Part shown: positions 7,635-12,453 of the stretch, one piece after another
Position numbering within the stretch: the stretch's first letter is position 1
Layout: the number at the start of each line of letters is the position of its first letter
Origin: BRH-c25 sp035417425
GTDB taxonomy: Bacteria; Bacillota; Clostridia; Lutisporales; Lutisporaceae
Length of the DNA: 12,453 bases
NCBI GenBank assembly: GCA_035417425.1
Contig: DAOLPD010000083.1
Span: 1-12,453, forward strand
Reading direction: 5' to 3'
Translations under genes and position numbers: made by a program
The notes under the pieces: model-generated
Databases searched by the model: none
Told to the model about the DNA's origin: nothing
Seen by the model: only the letters and a program-made list of their open reading frames with translations

Positions 7635-8279
7635 TTAAATATTGTTAAAAAAGTCACAATACTGAGCAATAGGGCAATGCACGCATTTTGGTTTCCTGGC
7701 ATTGCATATTGCTCTTCCGTGATATACCAGGCTGTTGCTGAATGCTGTCCAATCCTCCCTGGGCAGTATCTCCATCAGATCAAATTCTATTTTTTCAGGA
7801 TCCTCCTCCTCCGTTAATCCGATCCTGTTTGACAATCTTTTGCAGTGGGTGTCGACTATTATGCCCGGAATTTTATATATGTTGCCCAATACTACATTGG
7901 CAGTCTTTCTCCCAACTCCGGGCAAGCTTAGTAAATCCTCCATATTGTCAGGAACCTTGCCTCCGAAGTCCTTTATCAGCTTTTTGCAGCACCCGATTAT
8001 ATTCCTGGCTTTATTCCTGTAAAAGCCTGTAGGCCTGATATCTTCTTCCAGTTCCTCAGGATTTGCATTTGCATAATTATACACCGAAGTATACTTCTTA
8101 AACAAGTCCCGGGTTACAATATTCACTCTTTCATCGGTGCACTGAGCCGCAAGCATCGTTGCAATCAGCAGTTCCAGAGGTTTATTATAATCCAGAGAGC
8201 AGGTTGCTTCCGGATAGATTTTGAACAATATTTCCGAAATTTTTTTTGCTCTGCTTTTCAAATCATCAATATTTCTCAT
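7635..8279 (-). CDS. nth: Endonuclease III (DNA glycosylase/AP lyase)
   Basis: A base-excision repair enzyme that removes oxidised pyrimidines and cuts at the resulting abasic site. It has 214 residues, close to the 211 of E. coli Nth. The helix-hairpin-helix motif LPGVGRKTANVVLGN is at 119-133, with catalytic Lys125. The catalytic Asp143 lies in IVDTH, 18 residues later, as in E. coli (Lys120/Asp138). The C-terminal iron-sulfur motif C-X6-C-X2-C-X5-C is complete at Cys192, Cys199, Cys202 and Cys208, so a 4Fe-4S cluster is expected. The ATG follows GGAGG by 7 nt. GGAG and CTCC on either side of GTA could pair weakly over this site. It is divergent from the radical SAM gene, and 173 nt or more separate it from the ATPase operon on the same strand. 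Confidence 0.97.
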   Translation of the reverse strand: MRNIDDLKSRAKKISEILFKIYPEATCSLDYNKPLELLIATMLAAQCTDERVNIVTRDLFKKYTSVYNYANANPEELEEDIRPTGFYRNKARNIIGCCKKLIKDFGGKVPDNMEDLLSLPGVGRKTANVVLGNIYKIPGIIVDTHCKRLSNRIGLTEEEDPEKIEFDLMEILPREDWTAFSNSLVYHGRAICNARKPKCVHCPIAQYCDFFNNI

Positions 8280-8297
8280 GGGAGTACCTCCAGTCTG

Positions 8298-8313
8298 AAC
8301 TAAAACTTTAGTT
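8298..8313. promoter_or_regulatory. 16-bp operator-like inverted repeat in the nth leader
   Basis: AACTAAA-AC-TTTAGTT has perfect 7-bp arms and a 2-bp centre. It lies between the putative nth start point (~8350) and the nth ribosome site. Its length and symmetry suit a dimeric repressor, but I do not recognise the regulator, and no regulator gene is adjacent. A short RNA hairpin in the nth leader is the alternative. Confidence 0.4.
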
Positions 8314-8349
8314 TATTAAATAAGGTATATATGCATATCGTATCTTTAT

Positions 8350-8358
8350 TGTTATAAT
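8350..8358 (+). promoter_or_regulatory. Extended -10 element toward the radical SAM gene
   Basis: On the plus strand this reads TGTTATAAT, also a perfect extended -10. The -35 candidate TATGCA at 8330-8335 (17-18 nt spacing, counted from the TATAAT) matches only 3/6. The expected start point is near 8365, about 67 nt before the ATG at 8432. Together with the minus-strand element it forms the palindrome TATAATTATA at 8353-8362. Confidence 0.6.
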
Positions 8359-8365
8359 TATACCA
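8357..8365 (-). promoter_or_regulatory. Extended -10 element toward nth
   Basis: On the minus strand this reads TGGTATAAT, a perfect extended -10 (TGnTATAAT). No good -35 lies 16-18 nt upstream, which extended -10 promoters tolerate. The expected start point is near 8350, giving an nth leader of about 70 nt. It shares bases with the opposing plus-strand element. Confidence 0.6.
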
Positions 8366-8431
8366 TATATTTAATGATAGACATTTGGTAATAATTTTCA
8401 GTGTCGAAACATTTGCTAACGGAGGCTTATT

Positions 8432-10201
8432 ATGAAAAATGGAATCCTTCTCTGTGCAGTTAATGCAAAATATATACACTCCAACCTTGCAGTCAGGTAT
8501 CTGAAAAAGTTTTGTGAAACACAGATAGAAGGAATTGACATTGCCGAATTCAGCATAAATGACAACATCAGCAGCATCCTGAAGAAGCTGTACTGCTCCG
8601 ATGCCCGTATATACGGCTTTTCCTGCTATATATGGAACATCAGCATGATTCTCGATATATGCAGCAGCTTGAAAAAAGCCAGGCCTGAAGCTGTAATAAT
8701 TCTTGGAGGGCCTGAAGTATCCTATGATGCAGCAACTCTTCTTTCAAAATATTCCTTCATTAATTATATTGTTATTGGTGAAGGAGAGGCTGCCATGCTT
8801 GATTTGCTTTGCTTCCTCACTGCCGGAAAAGGTAATTTGCCGGATATACCAGGCATTGCATACCGCTCTGGAGAGTCTATCGCCATTACAGAACCCAGGC
8901 CTGACATTCCTGATTTGGATGCGCTTCCTTTTCCTTATGACAGTTTTGACGGTCTTGATAACAGGATTATATATTATGAAACCAGCAGGGGCTGTCCCTT
9001 TAACTGCCAATACTGCCTTTCCTCAACAATTCGAGGGGTAAGATATTTGTCTATGGACAGAGTGCGTCAGGATATCAAAAGCTTTGCAGCCGCAGGAATA
9101 AAGCAGGTAAAACTTGTTGACAGGACCTTCAATTGTGATTTGGACCGATCTATGGAAATAATGCAGTATATTATTGATATTAACCCGTCGGCCAACTTCC
9201 ATTTTGAGATAGCTGCTGATTTGATTGATGAGCGCTTTCTTGAGATCGTGGAAAAAGCACCGGATGGCATGTTCCAGTTTGAAATCGGGGTGCAATCCAC
9301 CAATCCCAAGACCCTGTCCGAAATAAAAAGAAAAATGGATTTTGACAAAGTGAGTCATAATGTTGCCAGGCTTTTATCTTTTAAGAATGCCCATATACAC
9401 CTGGATTTGATAGCCGGACTTCCCTATGAGGATATGGAAAGCTTCGGAAAATCCTTCAATGATGTGTATTCTTTGAAGCCTGACATGCTGCAGCTGGGTT
9501 TCTTAAAGCTTCTTAAGGGCTCCGGCATGAGAAAGAGCTGTGAAGGTTACCGCATACAGTATCATGACTTTCCTCCCTATGAGGTTATAAGCACCGCCTG
9601 GTTATCCTATAAAGAGATTATGGAGCTAAAGGATATTGAGAATGTGCTTGAGCAGTATTACAACAGCGGCAGGTTCAGGCATACTCTGGACTTTCTGCTT
9701 CAGGCAGCGGGAACTGAGCCCTTTGATTTTTACCGCAGGCTGTCAGGCTATTGGAACCAAAAAGGCCATTTCAATTCCTCGAAAAATGTTAATGAGCTAT
9801 ACACTATTTTGAAGTGCTTTGCTGAAGATACATTCGTTAACAGGCTGGATAAAGAGCAGTTCAGCTTATTGAACGAATATATGAAACTCGATTGGCTGCT
9901 GTATGTCAGAAGCGGAAGCATGCCCGCAGCAATAAACAGATTCAACCATGCAATAATAAAGGAAGAAATCCATGGGTATATCAAGAATAAACTCACGGAT
10001 ATAGATACCTTTACGGACTTTAAAAACTTATCCCTCCGTGAGATACTGAAGCAGGTGGGTTATGAGGTATTCCTCCGAAACATATTTGCAGACACCCCTT
10101 CAAAGAATGAAATAGTAATGTTTTTTCCGCTAAGGCCAAGCTCATCAAAGAAAAGAATCAGTTTCGCCGCTGTACCTCTTAAGGAGATCATCCTTCATTA
10201 A
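8432..10201 (+). CDS. B12-binding-domain radical SAM protein, substrate unknown
   Basis: A 589-residue cytosolic enzyme of the cobalamin-binding-domain radical SAM class (COG1032 type). Residues 1-130 form a Rossmann-like B12-binding domain with NAKYIHSNLAVRYL at 11-24, GGPEVSYD at 92-99 and GEGEA at 116-120. No DxHxxG motif is present, so cobalamin would not be held by the classical histidine. The radical SAM core begins at SRGCPFNCQYC, with cluster cysteines 188, 192 and 195 (CX3CX2C). It continues through KLVDRTFN (226-233), FEIGVQS (282-288) and HLDLIAGLPYED (322-333). Residues from about 370 to the end are a helical extension that I believe is the DUF4080-type tail. The ATG follows GGAGG by 6 nt. 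It has no operon partner: nth is divergent, and the phospholipase gene is convergent with a 14-nt overlap. The reaction catalysed is not known to me. Confidence 0.92.
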   Translation: MKNGILLCAVNAKYIHSNLAVRYLKKFCETQIEGIDIAEFSINDNISSILKKLYCSDARIYGFSCYIWNISMILDICSSLKKARPEAVIILGGPEVSYDAATLLSKYSFINYIVIGEGEAAMLDLLCFLTAGKGNLPDIPGIAYRSGESIAITEPRPDIPDLDALPFPYDSFDGLDNRIIYYETSRGCPFNCQYCLSSTIRGVRYLSMDRVRQDIKSFAAAGIKQVKLVDRTFNCDLDRSMEIMQYIIDINPSANFHFEIAADLIDERFLEIVEKAPDGMFQFEIGVQSTNPKTLSEIKRKMDFDKVSHNVARLLSFKNAHIHLDLIAGLPYEDMESFGKSFNDVYSLKPDMLQLGFLKLLKGSGMRKSCEGYRIQYHDFPPYEVISTAWLSYKEIMELKDIENVLEQYYNSGRFRHTLDFLLQAAGTEPFDFYRRLSGYWNQKGHFNSSKNVNELYTILKCFAEDTFVNRLDKEQFSLLNEYMKLDWLLYVRSGSMPAAINRFNHAIIKEEIHGYIKNKLTDIDTFTDFKNLSLREILKQVGYEVFLRNIFADTPSKNEIVMFFPLRPSSSKKRISFAAVPLKEIILH

Positions 10202-10889
10202 TTTTGGCATAGAAGTTCATCAGGCATCCCGCTGTAGTTTTCTGAGCCAGAGGGAATGTCCTGTTTGCAATCCTGAAAAATTTCTCTGAGGGATTCCTGA
10301 TAAGTGAATATTTTGTATAGGCTTCCAAGGCTTCTTTCGCATTTTTATCAATATATTCAAAAGGGTTTTCCAGGTATATTCCGCCTTCAGAAACAGAATA
10401 ATGCAAGAAATCATCATGAACCTTGTGAATCCATTGCTCATATTTTCTGTGGCTCTTTAACAGTTTTACGCTTCCGTGCTGCGGTATAGTGGCATCTTGT
10501 ACCAGATGCACGGCGGCACCCAGGTAGAACATGGCTTTATCCTTGTCACCGCAGTCCCAGTATACCAATGCGCAGCCATAATACTTCCGGAATAAATGCT
10601 TTGATGACTTGCAGCCATATAAACCTCTGTGGGTATAAGGGTTGTAGAAATGCTCCCTGCTTTTGAAATCCTGATCTGCCCAGACGGCCCCGTCATTCAG
10701 ACAGCCTTTGTTTAAGGAAAAAAATTCATAAGCATCTTGAAATCCGTCATTTCTAAGTATTTCAACGGCTTTTTCATTAATAAATACATGGACCTCGCAC
10801 AAGGTCTTTTTAAATACTTTTTTCAGAGGGTTCACAGCCCATAATATCGTCTTGAAGGTTTTTCCGTAAGCATGTTCTATGACGCTCAT
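10188..10889 (-). CDS. Zinc-dependent phospholipase C family protein, no clear signal peptide
   Basis: A 233-residue relative of Bacillus cereus phospholipase C and the clostridial alpha-toxin catalytic domain. Candidate zinc ligands, in family order, are His34 (VHVFINEKAV), Asp72 or Asp74 (WADQDF), His80 (HFYNP), His128 and Asp132 (HLVQD), His138 (TIPQH), and His147 and Glu151 (SHRKYE). The His-X3-Asp-X5-His and His-X3-Glu spacings match the known enzymes. In secreted relatives the first zinc ligand is the Trp exposed at the mature N-terminus. Here the only nearby Trp is Trp17, and the N-terminus (MSVIEHAYGKTFKTILWAVNPLKK) does not look like a standard cleavable signal. There is also no alpha-toxin C2-like domain. 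It may be intracellular or act on another phosphoester. The ATG follows AAGGAG by 8 nt. The promoter is unclear. Confidence 0.88.
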   Translation of the reverse strand: MSVIEHAYGKTFKTILWAVNPLKKVFKKTLCEVHVFINEKAVEILRNDGFQDAYEFFSLNKGCLNDGAVWADQDFKSREHFYNPYTHRGLYGCKSSKHLFRKYYGCALVYWDCGDKDKAMFYLGAAVHLVQDATIPQHGSVKLLKSHRKYEQWIHKVHDDFLHYSVSEGGIYLENPFEYIDKNAKEALEAYTKYSLIRNPSEKFFRIANRTFPLAQKTTAGCLMNFYAKINEG

Positions 10890-10975
10890 TCTTTCATCTC
10901 CTTATACGCTGCATCTCAAACATCATATACTATATGTTTTACACTTCATGATAACCCCATGTACTGCATTCCCAC

Positions 10976-11004
10976 TTTACAACTATTTGCCAAAACGCTA
11001 TAAT
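10976..11004 (+). promoter_or_regulatory. Near-consensus sigma-A-type promoter for the aminopeptidase gene
   Basis: TTTACA (10976-10981), then 17 nt, then TATAAT (10999-11004): 5/6 and 6/6 matches at ideal spacing. The expected start point is near 11011, which would leave an AT-rich leader of about 157 nt before the ATG at 11168. I recognise no riboswitch or T-box in that leader. Confidence 0.65.
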
Positions 11005-11167
11005 AATTACAGTATTGTTTTATGTATGTCTAATTTTATAAATATATTATGTTTCATATTTTTGTAACTGAAGTTTAATGAAGAAAAAATCTGTCATAAT
11101 ATTATTATATTGTTAAATAATACATAGAATATACATGTTAAAATTCACTCAACAGGAGGCGCTATTA

Positions 11168-12283
11168 ATGAAAGATCCCCGGATTAAACAGATGGCTGTT
11201 AACCTTTTGAATTATTCCGTCCAGCTTGAACCAAATGAAAATATTCTGATTGAAGTATTTGACTCGGGTGAGGAGCTTGCTTCGGAGCTTGTAAAAGAAG
11301 TCTACAGAATCGGAGGGAAACCATACCTGACAATAAAAAACAGATCTCTCATGAGAGAATTGATACTGGGTACCGATGCGGAGCATATGTCCAGGACTGC
11401 ACACTATGAAGCGGAAAGAATGAAGGATATGCAGGCATATATAGGAATAAGAGGCGCTTACAACTCTTCTGAATGGGCTGATATTCCCAGTGAAAAGTTG
11501 GGTTTTTTTCAATCCTACTGGTCGAAGACAGTGCATACCAATATCAGAGTGGCAAAAACAAAATGGTGCATAATGAGGTATCCTAACAGTTCAATGGCGC
11601 AGATGGCCAATATGAGCAAAGAACAGTTTGAGGACTTCTATTTCAACGTTTGCAACCTGGACTATTCAAAAATGTCCAAGGCTATGGACCCGCTGATAGA
11701 ACTCATGACTAATACCGACCGTGTCAGAATCATAGGGGTTGGCACAGATTTAAGCTTCTCCATTAAAGGGCTTCCTGCAATAAAATGCGACGGTAAATCC
11801 AACATTCCCGACGGAGAGGTCTATACAGCTCCTGTAAGGGATTCTGTAAACGGTTATATTACTTATAATACTCCCTCGGAATATCAAGGTTATACATATG
11901 AAAATATAAGATTGGAATTCAAGGATGGAAAAATCATCAATGCCGCTGCAAATGACACCAATAGAATCAACTATGTATTCGACACCGATGAAGGTGCAAG
12001 ATATGTGGGGGAATTTGCATTGGGTATTAATCCATATATAATTAAGCCTATGAAGGATATACTCTTTGACGAAAAAATCATGGGCAGCTTCCATTTCACT
12101 CCCGGCAGCGCTTATGAACACTGCTTCAATGGTAATAATTCCGCCATTCATTGGGATCTTGTAAACATACAGACTCCGGAATACGGCGGGGGAGAAATCT
12201 GGTTTGACGACATACTCATAAGAAAAGACGGAAGGTTCATACTTCCGGAGCTGGAAGTGCTGAATCCCGAAAATTTGAAATAA
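11168..12283 (+). CDS. M29-family metalloaminopeptidase (AmpS/PepS type)
   Basis: A cytosolic two-metal aminopeptidase of the thermophilic M29 family, which removes N-terminal residues from peptides with broad specificity. It has 371 residues, at the short end of the family (about 370-415). Putative ligands follow the AmpT pattern: Glu217 (IPDGEVYTAP), Glu282 (VGEFALG), His309 (FHFTPGSAY), Tyr316, and His328/Asp330 (SAIHWD). Spacings 65, 27, 7 and 2 are close to the known set for the same landmarks. The glycine-rich YGGGEIWFDDILIRKDG end is typical. The frame is open back to an ATG at 11135, but AGGAGG at 11154-11159 lies 8 nt before the ATG at 11168, so the later start is chosen. It is monocistronic by appearance, with its own promoter and a hairpin 20 nt after the stop. 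Confidence 0.94.
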   Translation: MKDPRIKQMAVNLLNYSVQLEPNENILIEVFDSGEELASELVKEVYRIGGKPYLTIKNRSLMRELILGTDAEHMSRTAHYEAERMKDMQAYIGIRGAYNSSEWADIPSEKLGFFQSYWSKTVHTNIRVAKTKWCIMRYPNSSMAQMANMSKEQFEDFYFNVCNLDYSKMSKAMDPLIELMTNTDRVRIIGVGTDLSFSIKGLPAIKCDGKSNIPDGEVYTAPVRDSVNGYITYNTPSEYQGYTYENIRLEFKDGKIINAAANDTNRINYVFDTDEGARYVGEFALGINPYIIKPMKDILFDEKIMGSFHFTPGSAYEHCFNGNNSAIHWDLVNIQTPEYGGGEIWFDDILIRKDGRFILPELEVLNPENLK

Positions 12284-12303
12284 CTTTAAAGAGACGTATA
12301 AGC

Positions 12304-12368
12304 AAGGACACGGGGACGTTTCTCCTGTCTCACTGAAAGCGAGACACACAAAACGTTCCCGTGTCCTT
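12304..12368. repeat. 65-nt near-perfect inverted repeat, possible terminator or dispersed palindrome
   Basis: Outer arms of 18 nt (12304-12321 and 12351-12368) pair fully, with a single G-U wobble (12315/12357) when transcribed. An inner stem, TGTCTC (12326-12331) with GAGACA (12341-12346), sits between them. The right arm runs into TTTT at 12367-12370, 84 nt past the aminopeptidase stop, so it could end that transcript. The T-run is short and the stem unusually long and GC-rich beside its AT-rich surroundings. The GGACACGGGGACG style reminds me of dispersed palindromic repeats in Firmicutes, which I cannot confirm from one copy. Confidence 0.75.
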
Positions 12369-12453
12369 TTGAAGAATAATACGACACAACTATTAGTTTG
12401 CATAACCAAGCAAGAGCTTGTATAGTATAGCAGGGCACACTTTTATGATTTTG

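Noticed and set aside
8352..8366. Partial match to a PerR box (TTATAATNATTATAA) in the nth/radical SAM spacer
   Set aside because: The left half matches, but the right half fails at most positions. The match is explained by the overlapping -10 elements.
12407..12420. CAAGC-AAGA-GCTTG small hairpin near the right edge
   Set aside because: A 5-bp stem with no T-run, in a short non-coding tail; not distinguishable from chance. The rest of 12371-12453 shows no gene or other structure.
1..12453. CRISPR array, tRNA, rRNA, phage or defence module
   Set aside because: I saw no regularly spaced direct repeats, no tRNA-like cloverleaf or CCA end, no integrase, transposase or recognisable defence proteins. 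Nearly all sequence is explained by nine genes with ordinary spacers.

Overview
The window looks like chromosomal DNA of a low-GC anaerobic Firmicute of the Clostridia. The reasons are the AT-rich spacers, strong AGGAGG-type ribosome binding sites with occasional TTG starts, a bacterial V/A-type ATPase operon in clostridial order, and the mix of neighbours (a cobalamin-domain radical SAM enzyme, a clostridial zinc phospholipase C relative, an M29 aminopeptidase). A relative of Acetivibrio/Ruminiclostridium is my guess, from protein style only.

Positions 1-7429 (minus strand) hold most of a V/A-type rotary ATPase operon, read leftwards as atpH-atpI-atpK-atpE-atpC-atpF-atpA-atpB. atpB is cut by the window edge, and atpD would be expected beyond it. 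The set covers the peripheral stalk (H/G and E), membrane stator (I), rotor ring (K), central stalk (C, F) and catalytic head (A, B). AtpK carries the full set of residues known to bind Na+ in the Enterococcus hirae rotor ring, so the machine is predicted to pump or use sodium. Ribosome binding sites favour TTG starts for both atpH and atpA, shorter than the longest open frames.

Positions 7635-8279 (minus) encode endonuclease III (nth). It is divergent from a 589-residue cobalamin-binding-domain radical SAM protein of unknown substrate (8432-10201, plus). The spacer between them holds two opposed extended -10 elements sharing one 10-bp palindrome, plus a 16-bp operator-like inverted repeat. 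The radical SAM gene ends convergently, with a 14-nt overlap, against a zinc-dependent phospholipase C family gene (10188-10889, minus) that keeps the zinc ligands but shows no obvious export signal. An M29-family aminopeptidase (11168-12283, plus) follows from its own near-consensus promoter. It is trailed by a 65-nt near-perfect inverted repeat that may be a terminator, a dispersed palindromic element, or both.

The ATPase genes work as one complex. The other four genes are each plausibly independent transcription units with housekeeping or unknown roles. I see no phage, transposase, CRISPR, tRNA or rRNA gene, and no clear sign of a new multi-gene system. The least explained items are the radical SAM protein, the leaderless phospholipase relative, and the non-coding symmetry elements at 8298-8365 and 12304-12368.
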